Shown: positions 34,467 through 43,745, numbered from the stretch's first letter. The stretch: 64,000 nucleotides of DNA from Armatimonadota bacterium (GCA_013314775.1 JABUFB010000015.1:1-64000); one strand, 5' to 3'. Notes: generated by a model from the sequence alone, not told the origin. Program-made: numbers and translations.

Positions 34467-35036
34467 TTGCTCAGAACCCTCACTGTTTCACTGCGGGCAA
34501 CCGCCATTGAGCGCGGAACCTGGGTCACAGTCGCCGCAGTCTGCGGCCTGGCGCTGGCCACTGCTCTTGCGGCCCAGGTGCGCCTGCATCTGCCATTTTC
34601 GCCGGTTCCTGTGACCCTCCAGACTTTCGTGGTCCTGCTCGGAGGGGCCATTCTGGGCGCCAGAGCGGCAGTAGCGGGGCAGGTTCTGTATCTTGGCCTC
34701 GGCGTCGCGGGTGCGCCGGTGTTTGCAGGCGGGCCCACACTTCTGACTATCCCCACCGCCGGGTATCTCGCGGCCTTTCCGGTGGCGGCGTGGATCGTGG
34801 GTGTTGCGGCGGCCCGTGAGTCCCGGACCGCGCTCCCCCTGGGCCTGCTGGCGGCGACCACGCTGATCTATCTGTTCGGGTCAGCATGGCTCGCGGCTTG
34901 GACAGGGCAGCCTTTCGCGAAAGCGCTGGCGCTCGGTGCGTTGCCCTTCATCCCCGGGGATTTGATGAAACTGGTCGCGGTGATGGGTCTGGCAAGGCTG
35001 GGTCGCAAGGGGTTTCTCGCCTGCAGGGGTGAGTAA
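34467..35036 (+). CDS. bioY: biotin transporter substrate-binding subunit
   Basis: A 189-residue membrane protein, the normal length of BioY, the S component of the ECF-type biotin transporter. Family features: VRLHLPFSPVPVTLQTFVVLLGGAILG near the start, AGPTLLTIPTAGYLAAFPVAAW in the middle (GGPT), and LPFIPGDLMKL near the end. Six helices are visible. It binds biotin in the membrane and works with BioM/BioN or alone; no ATPase or BioN gene is nearby. TTG 34467 is chosen because AAAGGA lies 9 nt upstream and the length then fits; ATG 34407 is an alternative with GGGAG upstream. Confidence 0.9.
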   Translation: MLRTLTVSLRATAIERGTWVTVAAVCGLALATALAAQVRLHLPFSPVPVTLQTFVVLLGGAILGARAAVAGQVLYLGLGVAGAPVFAGGPTLLTIPTAGYLAAFPVAAWIVGVAAARESRTALPLGLLAATTLIYLFGSAWLAAWTGQPFAKALALGALPFIPGDLMKLVAVMGLARLGRKGFLACRGE

Positions 35037-35171
35037 GGGTGCAGCGAGGTGATGAGACGGTCAGTGGCGGCCGATGTGTCCGGCCCATGCGATGAGGTCC
35101 CCGCCCCACGGGTTCAGACGGCGGACGTCATGACTCGGCCGACCAGGTGCCCGCATCGCGCATCACATCGC

Positions 35172-35200
35172 TTGCCGAAAACCCGTTGTCATGCTATATT
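35172..35200 (+). promoter_or_regulatory. sigma70-type promoter of the cimA T-box transcript
   Basis: -35 TTGCCG (35172-35177), 17 bp, -10 TATATT (35195-35200). Transcription would begin near 35207, just ahead of stem I of the T-box, giving a leader of about 360 nt. Confidence 0.7.
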
Positions 35201-35206
35201 ATCGTC

Positions 35207-35510
35207 AATACCAAACGGCAGCGAAGGGGACGAGTACCCGCCGAACGCCCTTTGAGCGAGCCGGGGACGGTGCGAGCCCGGCAGGAAACCCGGCGGGGAA
35301 TATCACCCCTGAGCCGCGGACCCAACGAGACGGACACGAACAGCCGCTCCAGTAGGCTCCGCCGGAGGCTTGCTCCGTTATCAAACAGACGGCATCGGCC
35401 AGCTCGGCCCGTGCCGGACGAGGGGATGCGCAGGTGTTAGCCTGCGCCATCAAGCAGAGTGGTACCGCGAGCCTTCATGGCCCGTCTCTGTCGCAGGGAC
35501 GGGCTTTTGC
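35207..35510 (+). promoter_or_regulatory. T-box riboswitch, isoleucine specifier (AUC)
   Basis: The leader of cimA carries the diagnostic T-box sequence AGAGTGGTACCGCG (35456-35469). Stem I is recognisable: a GA/GA kink (GCGAAGGGG with CCCCTGAGC), an AGTA loop-E segment (35233-35236), CCGCCG pairing with CGGCGG, and the distal AGCGAGCC...GGTGCGAGCCCGG loops. The specifier loop reads GAAT-ATC-A with ATC at 35302-35304, which pairs with tRNA-Ile(GAU). The UGGU bulge of the T-box would pair with the ACCA end. A terminator stem GCCCGTC.../GGACGGGC with TTTTGCTTT ends at 35510. Uncharged tRNA-Ile should favour antitermination and cimA expression. Confidence 0.9.
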
Positions 35511-35567
35511 TTTGCGGTCCAACTTTCACCCCGCGCGCTGCCGAACACAGGAGCAAGGGGAAACACA

Positions 35568-37154
35568 ATGAGCAGACAGGTACTGATCTACGACACCACG
35601 CTGCGCGACGGTTGTCAGGGCGAAGGAGTGGCCTTTAGCGTCGAAGACAAGCTGCGGGTAGCCCACAGACTGGATGACCTCGGCGTGGCATTCATCGAGG
35701 GCGGCTGGCCCAACGAGACCAACCCGCGAGACCGCGAGTTTTTCCAGCGCGCGAAAGGGGATACCTGGAAGCATGCGAAGATAGCGGCTTTCGGCAGCAC
35801 CCGGCGCGGCGGGATCAAGCCCGAGGAAGACTCCAATCTCAATGAGCTTATCGCTTCGGGCGCGCCGGTCGTCACCATCTTTGGCAAGTCCTGGGACATG
35901 CACGCGACCGATGTCCTGCGGGTGAGTCTTGAAGAGAACCTGGCAATGATCCAGGACTCGGTGGCTTATCTCAAAGCTCATGTGCCTCAGGTTATCTTCG
36001 ACGGCGAGCATTTTTTCGATGGCTATCTCGCCAACCCCGAGTACGCGATGAAGACCCTGGAGGCCGCGGTTCGCGGTGGCGCTGATGCTCTGTGTCTCTG
36101 CGACACCAACGGCGGCAGGCTGCCCCACCAGATCGCGGAGATTTGCCAGGTCGTGCTGAAGCAGGCGTCCGTGCCGGTAGGCATTCACTGTCACAATGAC
36201 AGCGGCACAGCGGTGGCCAGCACACTCGCGGCGGTCATCGCCGGTTGCTCCCAGGTGCAAGGGACGATGAACGGCTATGGAGAGCGGGCCGGGAATGCCA
36301 ACCTATGCGAGGTCATCCCGAACCTCGAGCTCAAACTGGACATCCGTTGCCTGCCCGAGGGCAGTCTGCGGGATCTCAAGCCTGCCTCGCGGTACATAAG
36401 TGAACTGGCGAACTTGCCGCATTACCACCGCCAGGCATACGTGGGGGACTCGGCTTTCGCGCACAAAGGCGGCATGCATGTGAACGCGGTGCTCAAACGG
36501 GCGGATTCTTTCGAGCATATCGATCCGGAACTGGTGGGCAATGAACGGCGGATTCTGGTGAGCGATGTAGCCGGCAGCAGCACGGTGGTCAGCAAGCTGC
36601 GCAAGCTCTGGCCCGACCTGGACCGCCGCGACCCGCTGGTGGGCGAAGTGCTCACGAAGATGAAGGACCTGGAAAATCGCGGGTACGAGTTCGAGGCCGC
36701 GGAGGGGTCCTTCGCGCTGCTTGCCATGGAACTAAGGGGCGAGCGCAAGGACCTGTTCACGCTCCACGGTTTCCGGGTCTTGTCCGGCAAACATGAAGAA
36801 GGCACTGAGCCTTTCGCCGAGGCGACCGTGGAAATTGACGTGGATGGCGAACATTTCCACACCGCTGCCAAAGGAACCGGCCCGGTGCACGCGCTTGACC
36901 TTGCTCTGCGCAAGGCTCTGCGCGAGAAGTACCCGAAAGTGGATCAGCTTGAGCTGATCGACTACAAGGTGCGCGTGCTGGAGGGCACCCACGGCACGGC
37001 AACCGGCGTCCGCGTCATCATCCTGACCACCGACGGCAAGGAGACATGGGGCACGGTGGGGGTGCACGAGAACATTATCGAGGCAAGCTGGCAGGCGCTG
37101 GTGGACAGTATCGCCTACGGCCTGCAGCGAAACGGCGGACACAAGCCGCAGTAG
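35568..37154 (+). CDS. cimA: (R)-citramalate synthase, CimA type
   Basis: A 528-residue enzyme condensing pyruvate with acetyl-CoA to citramalate, the first step of the threonine-independent isoleucine route. The HMGL-like barrel starts with IYDTTLRDGCQGEG and has GIHCHNDSGTAVA (metal-binding HxH) and the GYGERAGNANL loop. Residues from about 400 onward form the LeuA-type allosteric dimer domain (GTGPVHALDLALRKAL, GTAT). The N-terminal DTTLRDGxQ with VxFSxEDK is typical of the long CimA/LeuA2 group rather than LeuA. The isoleucine T-box upstream independently supports citramalate over isopropylmalate synthase. ATG 35568 has AAGGGG 7 nt upstream. Confidence 0.92.
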   Translation: MSRQVLIYDTTLRDGCQGEGVAFSVEDKLRVAHRLDDLGVAFIEGGWPNETNPRDREFFQRAKGDTWKHAKIAAFGSTRRGGIKPEEDSNLNELIASGAPVVTIFGKSWDMHATDVLRVSLEENLAMIQDSVAYLKAHVPQVIFDGEHFFDGYLANPEYAMKTLEAAVRGGADALCLCDTNGGRLPHQIAEICQVVLKQASVPVGIHCHNDSGTAVASTLAAVIAGCSQVQGTMNGYGERAGNANLCEVIPNLELKLDIRCLPEGSLRDLKPASRYISELANLPHYHRQAYVGDSAFAHKGGMHVNAVLKRADSFEHIDPELVGNERRILVSDVAGSSTVVSKLRKLWPDLDRRDPLVGEVLTKMKDLENRGYEFEAAEGSFALLAMELRGERKDLFTLHGFRVLSGKHEEGTEPFAEATVEIDVDGEHFHTAAKGTGPVHALDLALRKALREKYPKVDQLELIDYKVRVLEGTHGTATGVRVIILTTDGKETWGTVGVHENIIEASWQALVDSIAYGLQRNGGHKPQ

Positions 37155-37176
37155 CTGCTGCCCAGATATCGAGCGG

Positions 37177-37219
37177 AACCGGGGACGGGCGCACGGCGGA
37201 ACGCGCGCAGTCCCCGGTT
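37177..37219. terminator. hairpin after cimA
   Basis: Perfect 10-bp arms AACCGGGGAC (37177-37186) and GTCCCCGGTT (37210-37219) lie 22 bp after the cimA stop. The same AACC.GGGGA/TCCCCGGTT arms occur after the SMP-30 gene at 44617-44674, so it may be a recurrent element. Confidence 0.6.
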
Positions 37220-37286
37220 TGTGATTCGGGTGCTCAAGCTCGCGCGGCTGCATACCTGATGGGTGTGCACGCCTTCGCGCCGTTCC

Positions 37287-37315
37287 TTGCTACTCGCGAA
37301 CAGACTGGCTAACAT
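37287..37315 (+). promoter_or_regulatory. possible sigma70-type promoter for the membrane glycosyltransferase
   Basis: -35 TTGCTA (37287-37292), 17 bp, -10 TAACAT (37310-37315); about 50 bp before the next ATG. Each hexamer matches consensus at four positions. Confidence 0.4.
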
Positions 37316-37366
37316 AATCCAACCCGTTAGCGGGCACTCGATCCCACACCCGGAGGGTACGGCTTC

Positions 37367-38968
37367 ATGGAGTCGGCGCGCGGGACGAAGCCGCACATTG
37401 CAGCGCGTCTCGCCACATCCTCCGGGCTGTGGCTTTTCCTGATGTTCCTGTGCCTGTATGCCCTGACGAACCGCGGGAACATCTGGTCCAGCGATGCCGC
37501 GATGCGTCTTGGAATGGCGCGTCACCTGCTGGATACCGGGACGGTGGGTGTGCCGGGCGATCTGAAGCCTCACCTTCGGGTGCACGGGGGGAAGCTGGTC
37601 TGGGGACTCGGGCACCCGCTGGTCCTGTCCCCGGCGGTTCTGGTGGGGCGTGGGTTCGGTCCCGTGGCCAGTCGGTTCCTGGGCCCGGATGCGGACGAAA
37701 AGCTGGGGGAGATCCTCGCCAGCTTCAGCAGCGTTCCGCTGGGCGCTCTGGGCGTCCTTCTGGTGTACCTTGTCGGCCGGGGGCTGGGTTACCGGCGCGA
37801 GGTGTCGGTCGCCGCGGCCATGGCGCTGGGTGTGGCGACAACCTGGTGGCCGTACACTCAGGATGCCTTCTACGAGCCGCTGCAGGGGGTCTGCCTGGTG
37901 GCAGGGCTGCTCCTGCTTCTCAAGGCCGGCAAGGACCGCAGCGCACGGGTAGCCCTCGCGGCCGGTTTCTGCTTCGGGTTTGCGGTCTTGACCAAGCTCA
38001 CAAATCTCGCCATCGCGGCGCCCCTGGTGCTTGCGCTGGCCTCAAAGGATCGCAAGCGGAACAGGCGTCCCGGCCGGTGGGTTCTCGTTCTGTGCGTTTT
38101 TCTGGGCGCCCTGCCTCTGCTGGCACTGAACGGCTGGAGCGATTATGTCCGGTACGGAACGGCCTTCCCCTCCGCCGCCGAGCGTCATCCGAAGTACGAG
38201 GGCGCTCTCCAGCACGGAGATATCCTGCCGGGAGTGATCTCCCTCGCGACGGGCCTGACCGAAGGCCTCCTGTGGTATGCCCCGCCGGTGCTTGCGGCGC
38301 TGTTTTTCCTGCCGGGCGTGGGAAAGAGGAACCGCGCAGCGTGTATCGGGGTGATGCTGGCGGTTCTCGTGGGGATTCTGCTCACGGCGCGGCTGGATGA
38401 CGTGGGGCTTCGCGGCGCCTGTTGGGGACCGCGGTATCTGGTGCCCCTCTTCCCGCTGGCTGCGCTGGGGTTCCTTCCCTGGTTCGAGGCCGTGGCGGCA
38501 CGCGGGAAACGGCTCGCGCGGGCAATGACCGGCCTGCTGCTTGCCGTGTCAGTCGCCGTGCAGTTGCTGGCGGTCAGCGTCCACTATCAGCGCTACTATG
38601 CCGAGCGAGCCGACCTGCCCGATAGCGTTCGGGGGAGCCTGCCGTACACGTTCCCGCTGGCGCGACAGCCGGTGTATCTTGGAAAAGTGCTGGCTGGAAT
38701 GGTCCGCGGAGACCCACACCGGATGCAGGGGGAGGCGCTTGCAGTGGAAGAGGACGACCTGATCGCCGGCTCACGAGCGGTGAATGTGCTCAACTTCTGG
38801 TGGGTGCTCGCTTATTACCAGGGCGTGCCCAAGGTCCTTCTTGCCTTGGTGGTGGCTTCTCTGGCGACGCTGATCTTTCTGAGCGCCCGGGTGCTCCTGC
38901 TGCCCGGTCACCCTCGGGGAGCCCGCGGGGCAGAAGGTGAGACGGTGTTGGCAGACGAACCCTCGTGA
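37367..38968 (+). CDS. polytopic membrane glycosyltransferase-like protein (GT-C, PMT/ArnT-like)
   Basis: A 533-residue protein with about ten hydrophobic helices. The first periplasmic loop contains SSDAAMRLGMARHLLDTG, where an acidic residue lies soon after helix 1, as in the GT39/GT83 family that transfers sugars from lipid-linked donors. An LTKLTNLAIAAPL helix and a CWGPRYLVPLFPLAALG segment are also typical of that group. It probably glycosylates a lipid or protein at the outer face of the inner membrane; the substrate is unknown. ATG 37367 is preceded by GGAGGG at a normal distance. It lies 66 bp before the GH95-like gene. Confidence 0.7.
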   Translation: MESARGTKPHIAARLATSSGLWLFLMFLCLYALTNRGNIWSSDAAMRLGMARHLLDTGTVGVPGDLKPHLRVHGGKLVWGLGHPLVLSPAVLVGRGFGPVASRFLGPDADEKLGEILASFSSVPLGALGVLLVYLVGRGLGYRREVSVAAAMALGVATTWWPYTQDAFYEPLQGVCLVAGLLLLLKAGKDRSARVALAAGFCFGFAVLTKLTNLAIAAPLVLALASKDRKRNRRPGRWVLVLCVFLGALPLLALNGWSDYVRYGTAFPSAAERHPKYEGALQHGDILPGVISLATGLTEGLLWYAPPVLAALFFLPGVGKRNRAACIGVMLAVLVGILLTARLDDVGLRGACWGPRYLVPLFPLAALGFLPWFEAVAARGKRLARAMTGLLLAVSVAVQLLAVSVHYQRYYAERADLPDSVRGSLPYTFPLARQPVYLGKVLAGMVRGDPHRMQGEALAVEEDDLIAGSRAVNVLNFWWVLAYYQGVPKVLLALVVASLATLIFLSARVLLLPGHPRGARGAEGETVLADEPS

Positions 38969-39034
38969 AAATGGGCCTGAATGGCCCGCGCTGGTGCTTT
39001 ACCCGAACCGCCAATCCCTATCGGGAGTTCACGC

Positions 39035-41260
39035 ATGTCAAGCTCACAACGCCATCCCTTCCTGGCCGAGCCGCTCCCCTGGCATTTCCCGCTGGTGCAC
39101 ACTCACCACGGGATGCCCCTGAGCAACGGGACCTTCGGCGCCCTCATCTGGGGCGGCGGCCAGGACCTGCGCATCACGGTGAACCGGGCTGATTACTGGG
39201 ACCACCGTGGCGGGGTCGTTTGGACCGAAGAGGCCACCTATCAGAACCTCAAGACCTGGCTGGAAACAGGTGACGAGGAGAATTTGCGCCGAGTGTTCGA
39301 AGGTGAACGCACTTCGGGCGACGACGAACCAGCCCGGCCCACACGCCTGCCCATGGGCCGCGTCGATCTGCGCCTACCGGCGGGCTCGCGGCTGAAGATC
39401 GGGCACCTGGACCTTTCCACCTCGGAAGCCTGCATCGAAGCGATGCCCGAAGGGAATGTGCGAGGGGTGCTGGTGCGGCACGATCCCGTGCTGGCGCTGG
39501 TGATCGAGGACATGCAGGTCACTGCGTCATCGAGGCCTCCCGATGCGCAAGCCGTGATCGAACATTTCCGCAAGTACGGCTTCCCGCCGGCCGAAGTCTT
39601 TGATGATGAAGATCGTGGCGGGTGGGTGCAGGAGTGCCCTGGCGAGCCGGCTATGTGCGTGGCCTGGCGCATGTGGAGACGCAACGGGCACACCGAGATG
39701 TTCATCACCAGCGTTTACGGAGACTCGGCCCGGGAGGCGCGGCAGAACGCAGAGCGCAGCCTGGAGGAACACGCGGAGGCGGGCTTCCGTCAGTGCGCGG
39801 AGCGGACCGCGAACTGGTGGTCGGGGTACTGGGCGCGCATTGCGGCGCTTGACCTGCCCAGCCGCGATGACCTCCTTCTGTACTACCTGGGCATGTACAA
39901 GCTAGCGGGGCTCTCCGTCCCCGGCAGTCCGGCGGCCACGCTCCAAGGCCCCTGGGTCGAAGAGTACTGCATGCCCCCGTGGTCCAGCGATTACCACTTC
40001 AACATCAATGTGCAGGAGTGCTATTGGCCGGCGTACGCGGGCAATTACCTGCCCAGTCTGGAGCCTTTGTGGGAGATGCTCGCCAGCTGGGAGCCGCGAC
40101 TGCGCGAGAATGCCCGGGTGTTCGCGGGTGTTCCCGACGGCCTGCAGCTGCCGCACGCGGTGGATGACCGCTGCACCTGCATGGGCGGCTTCTGGACGGG
40201 TTCCGTGGACCACGGGTCCACCATGTGGACCGGGCAACTCATGTGGCTGCGCTGGCGCTACAGCATGGACCGCGACTTTCTGGCAAAGACCGCCTATCCC
40301 TTTATCAAGGGCGCAATGCGGGTCTACGAGGCCATGCTTGAGGAGACACAGGACGGCTGGCGCCTGCCGGTGAGTGTGTCGCCCGAGTTCGGCGGGGCCA
40401 ATCTCAACGCGTGGGGGGCTAACTCCAGCTTCCAGCTTGCGAACATCCACTTCGCATGCCGAGCTCTCATCGAGGCCTCGGAAATCCTCGGCGTTGACGA
40501 GGCTGACCGGGCACGCTGGAAGGACATCGCCGCGCGCTTGCCTGAAGCCTGCACGAGCCCGGATGGTCGCGAACTGTGGCTGTGGGAGGGCCAGCCTCTG
40601 ACCGAGAGCCACCGGCATCACTCGCACCTCGCCGGGTTGTACCCCTTCGACATCTTCGACTATTTCGGCAAAGCCGAGCACCGGGCGCTGATCGACGCCT
40701 CACTGGCGACTCTCACTCGGCAGGGAATGGGCTTGTGGACGGGCTGGTGCATGCCCTGGGCGGCAATCCTGTATGCCCGCACCGGGAACGGCGAAATGGC
40801 CCAGGTGCTCCTGGATACATTCCGGCGGGTATTCATGAACCCAGGTTATGCGACGGGGCATGACGCGCGGTTCCGAGGCTTCACGGTGATGGCCGGGCGA
40901 CCGGAGATCATGCAGATCGAGGCCTCCATGGGGGCCGCCGCGGCAGTGCTGGAATTGGTGGTCCAGTGCGCGCAGGGTGTGGTTCGGGTGTTCGGTGCAG
41001 TGCCCAACTGGTGGCGCGATGTGAGCTTTCAGGGCGTCCGAGCAGAGGGCGCGTTCCTTGTTTCCGGGCGCATGCGCGACGGCGTCATCGAGGAGATCCG
41101 GCTGCTTAGCGAAGCCGGTGCACCCCTCAAGCTCGCCAATCCGTGGGGTGGCCCCTGTCGCGTGCAGACCTCCCGCGGCCAGACGAGAACGCCGGAAGGC
41201 ACCATCATCGCCATAGAGACCGAACCGGGTGAGGAGATCGTGGTCACACCTTTCCAATAG
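39035..41260 (+). CDS. glycoside hydrolase, GH95-like
   Basis: A 741-residue protein with the domain order of GH95 enzymes (1,2-alpha-L-fucosidase / L-galactosidase group): an N-terminal beta domain beginning PLPWHFPLVHTHHGMPLSNGTFGALIWGG, an (alpha/alpha)6 barrel and a C-terminal beta domain. Family-like motifs are YHFNINVQECYWPAY, HRHHSHLAGLYPFD and GMGLWTGWCMPWAAILYAR. There is no signal peptide, so it would be cytoplasmic. Specificity could be fucose, galactose or another deoxyhexose; sequence divergence leaves this open. ATG 39035 has GGGAG 8 nt upstream. It is followed 19 bp later by the copper-amine-oxidase-N-like gene. Confidence 0.78.
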   Translation: MSSSQRHPFLAEPLPWHFPLVHTHHGMPLSNGTFGALIWGGGQDLRITVNRADYWDHRGGVVWTEEATYQNLKTWLETGDEENLRRVFEGERTSGDDEPARPTRLPMGRVDLRLPAGSRLKIGHLDLSTSEACIEAMPEGNVRGVLVRHDPVLALVIEDMQVTASSRPPDAQAVIEHFRKYGFPPAEVFDDEDRGGWVQECPGEPAMCVAWRMWRRNGHTEMFITSVYGDSAREARQNAERSLEEHAEAGFRQCAERTANWWSGYWARIAALDLPSRDDLLLYYLGMYKLAGLSVPGSPAATLQGPWVEEYCMPPWSSDYHFNINVQECYWPAYAGNYLPSLEPLWEMLASWEPRLRENARVFAGVPDGLQLPHAVDDRCTCMGGFWTGSVDHGSTMWTGQLMWLRWRYSMDRDFLAKTAYPFIKGAMRVYEAMLEETQDGWRLPVSVSPEFGGANLNAWGANSSFQLANIHFACRALIEASEILGVDEADRARWKDIAARLPEACTSPDGRELWLWEGQPLTESHRHHSHLAGLYPFDIFDYFGKAEHRALIDASLATLTRQGMGLWTGWCMPWAAILYARTGNGEMAQVLLDTFRRVFMNPGYATGHDARFRGFTVMAGRPEIMQIEASMGAAAAVLELVVQCAQGVVRVFGAVPNWWRDVSFQGVRAEGAFLVSGRMRDGVIEEIRLLSEAGAPLKLANPWGGPCRVQTSRGQTRTPEGTIIAIETEPGEEIVVTPFQ

Positions 41261-41279
41261 TCGACAGGAGGCGTGGGGC

Positions 41280-42128
41280 ATGAGAACTCTCGTCTGTTTT
41301 TGCGCAGCGCTCACCGTTGCTGTGGTGGTGATCCCGGCGCAGGCGCAGGAGTCCATGCCGTACGCGCTCTTGAGCCGGGGCACGTCGCTGGTCCCCTTCC
41401 GGCCCGTTTTCGAGTATCTGGGAGCGACGGTGGACTACGTGGACGGCAAGGCCACAGCAACCCGGCGCGGGACCATCGTGGAACTCACCGTGGGCAGCAA
41501 GATCGCCCGGATAGGCGGCAAGCCGGTCCGCCTTAGCACCGCTCCGCGAATCGTCGACTACACTCTGTACGTGCCTCTGCGGTTTGTCTCGGAGGCCCTT
41601 GGGGCAGAGGTGGAGTACGCCGGGGATGGCCGGTCCGTGCACATCACCGCGCCCGGAAAGCCTTCGTGGGGGCTGGTGGTGGTGAAGGACAAGGGTGCCT
41701 GGCGCACCTACCAGGGCCCCTGGTTCGACATCGACTACCCCGCGGGCTTCTCCGTCTCCGGTGACACCTTCGATCTGGACCCCAGGGGGCGCCTCTATTC
41801 GGACGCCGCACTGTTCCTGTCGCCTGGCGGGGCACCCGTGCAGTTCTACGTCTACTCGCCCCAGTGGAGCGGCAAGTCGGAGTGGGCGCAGCCGCGCGCA
41901 GACGAGAAGCTGGGTGAGGTCCGCACAGAGCGCCGCGGCTCGAAGACCGTCACATGGACCAGCGTAACCGGGCCCGGAGGGTACACCCGCGCATGGGTAG
42001 AGACCGTCGACGAGATGACCAACACGAACCATGTCTTCGGCATCAAGTACCGGAACCAGGCGGCTTACAGCAAATACAAAGCGAAGTACCTGGAGTTCAA
42101 GGAGTCGCTGGTCCAGTACGCGGACTAG
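41280..42128 (+). CDS. secreted protein with copper amine oxidase N-terminal-like domain
   Basis: A 282-residue exported protein. A signal peptide ends at AQAQ (about residue 23). Residues 30-120 form the repeat known as the copper amine oxidase N-terminal domain, with the typical VPFRPVFEYLGATVDYV and VPLRFVSEALGAEVEY halves. It is a stalk-like domain found on many surface proteins of spore-formers and related bacteria. The rest (WFDIDYPAGFSV...KYLEFKESLVQY) resembles small PsbP-like lipid or surface-binding domains. No enzyme motif is present. The start is well supported: AGGAGG about 9 nt before ATG 41280. It is in one run with the GH95-like gene. Confidence 0.8.
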   Translation: MRTLVCFCAALTVAVVVIPAQAQESMPYALLSRGTSLVPFRPVFEYLGATVDYVDGKATATRRGTIVELTVGSKIARIGGKPVRLSTAPRIVDYTLYVPLRFVSEALGAEVEYAGDGRSVHITAPGKPSWGLVVVKDKGAWRTYQGPWFDIDYPAGFSVSGDTFDLDPRGRLYSDAALFLSPGGAPVQFYVYSPQWSGKSEWAQPRADEKLGEVRTERRGSKTVTWTSVTGPGGYTRAWVETVDEMTNTNHVFGIKYRNQAAYSKYKAKYLEFKESLVQYAD

Positions 42129-42288
42129 GCCTGCCGTACTGGGGAGCGCGACGGTTGCCGGAACCAACTGCTGCCCTTCACTCGGGCTGTGCCGGAAATG
42201 GAGCGTTCGATGGGCGTATCTGGCCGGGGATTCGGCGGCGATGGTACTGACCGATACTATCCTTGGGGGACAGGTGGGAATACACCGA

Positions 42289-42318
42289 TTGACTTTTTCT
42301 CAAGATACTGTCTAGGAT
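42289..42318 (+). promoter_or_regulatory. sigma70-type promoter before a small membrane gene
   Basis: -35 TTGACT (42289-42294), 18 bp, -10 TAGGAT (42313-42318). It sits in the 334-bp gap 42129-42462, which otherwise shows nothing recognisable; the leader to ATG 42463 would be about 138 nt. Confidence 0.6.
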
Positions 42319-42462
42319 AGGTCAAGTAAGGCTCACGAATGGGTGAAGGGGCGCGATCCGGGTTCCAGTCTGACGTTGCTGGGCCTCGGACCCTCCCCAT
42401 CGTTGGCTCGGGGGGCTTGCGTGTGGCCGTGTCGGGCCGGCCGCAAGGGAGGCTTGTCTGAA

Positions 42463-42678
42463 ATGTCGCTCTGGTACCTGTTCCTGGATTGGCTGTCGTA
42501 CAACCCCGGTCTCCATGGGATGGTGTTGATCGGGATCGGCATCATGTCGCTGGGACTTGTGCTCGGGCTCGCAGGTGGGCCCGCCAAGGGCTCTGGCGGC
42601 GTGATGTACGGGATGATGGGCGTTGGTGCCGCCCTGGCTGCGGGAGCGTATCTCGCGGCTAATTACTACTACTTCTGA
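42463..42678 (+). CDS. small membrane protein of unknown function
   Basis: A 71-residue hydrophobic protein with two predicted helices: LHGMVLIGIGIMSLGLVLGLAGG and YGMMGVGAALAAGAYLAANY, separated by a short glycine-rich loop. The N-terminus MSLWYLFLDWLSYN is aromatic. No homologue is recognised. It is supported as a gene by its own promoter, by GGGAGG 10 nt ahead of ATG 42463 and by coherent codon use. It lies 104 bp ahead of the nucleoside hydrolase. Confidence 0.6.
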   Translation: MSLWYLFLDWLSYNPGLHGMVLIGIGIMSLGLVLGLAGGPAKGSGGVMYGMMGVGAALAAGAYLAANYYYF

Positions 42679-42782
42679 ACTGAGAAAAGCTCAGCCAGGA
42701 GGGTCTGCGCGGGGAGTTGGCGCAGGCCTGTTCTGGCGTCTTCGCGTTTGACCGTCGATGCGCCAGACCACGGGAGGCCATC

Positions 42783-43721
42783 ATGCCTGACAAGCCCGTC
42801 CGCATCATCCTGGACACCGACATCGGCGGCGACATCGACGACCTGTATGCCCTGTATTTCGCGCTGTTTGACCCACGCATTGAGCTCCTTGCCGTGACCA
42901 CGGCGTACGGCGACACCCAGTGGAAAGCGAAGCTGGTTGCCAAGGCTCTGCGAAAGGCAGGGCGAACGAACATCCCTATCGGCGCGGGGATAGGGGTGCC
43001 GCAGGCCCGGGTTGCGCTGGGCGAACTGGCCCCAGGCAGCCATATGGGCAAGGGCTACTGCACTTTCGTTACCGAACAAGACCCCGAGTTCAGCCGGGAG
43101 TTCCCGCCGGCGATCCAGGTAATGAAGCAAGTCCTGCGCGAGAGCGATGGACCGCTGGCCATCGTCTGCATTGGCGCGGCCAGCAATGTGGCCGAAGCAG
43201 TGCTCATGCCGGAGACAGACCTGCGAGCGAAGATCAGCCAGACCGCCTTGATGGCCGGCGAGACCCGGCGCATGTTCCGCGAGTACAACGTGGTATGCGA
43301 TCCAGACGCATGTGAGATCGTGCTCAACTGCGGCATTCCCAGCTTTCTGGGGACCTTTGACGTTACCGCCCGGCTGCGACTGACCATGGACGACGTGCGC
43401 CGGGAGTTCGCGGACCAGACCAATCCCGTGTACGAAACCCTTGTCGCCTGCAGCGAGCTTTGGGGCCCCCATCGCGGACACAAGCAGGGGCCGGTATTGT
43501 ACGATCTCGTGCCGCTCCTGTGGCTCGCGGACCCGGATTGCATCGCCACCTGCAAGTCAACGGTTCACGTGGAATTGCGCGGGACGTACACTCGCGGGAT
43601 GACGGTGCGCACGGCGGAAGACGGCCTTGTAACAGAGTCCGTGGACATCGATGCGGCCGCGCGGATGGCCGAGGTCCTGAGCGTCCTGCACGCGGGCGCG
43701 AAGTCCGTGGCAACCGGGTAG
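42783..43721 (+). CDS. nucleoside hydrolase family protein (IunH-like)
   Basis: A 312-residue enzyme of the inosine-uridine nucleoside hydrolase group. The calcium-binding signature DTDIGGDIDD is intact (residues 11-20, usual DTDPGxDD with an insertion), and VCIGAASNVAEAV corresponds to the family's GxxTNxA region. It would release ribose from a nucleoside or a related N-riboside. The usual C-terminal histidine region is not clear, so substrate may differ. ATG 42783 has GGGAGG 6 nt upstream. The SMP-30-like gene follows after 24 bp, suggesting one operon. Confidence 0.82.
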   Translation: MPDKPVRIILDTDIGGDIDDLYALYFALFDPRIELLAVTTAYGDTQWKAKLVAKALRKAGRTNIPIGAGIGVPQARVALGELAPGSHMGKGYCTFVTEQDPEFSREFPPAIQVMKQVLRESDGPLAIVCIGAASNVAEAVLMPETDLRAKISQTALMAGETRRMFREYNVVCDPDACEIVLNCGIPSFLGTFDVTARLRLTMDDVRREFADQTNPVYETLVACSELWGPHRGHKQGPVLYDLVPLLWLADPDCIATCKSTVHVELRGTYTRGMTVRTAEDGLVTESVDIDAAARMAEVLSVLHAGAKSVATG

Positions 43722-43745
43722 AGACACCACACAGCGAGGCGGAAA

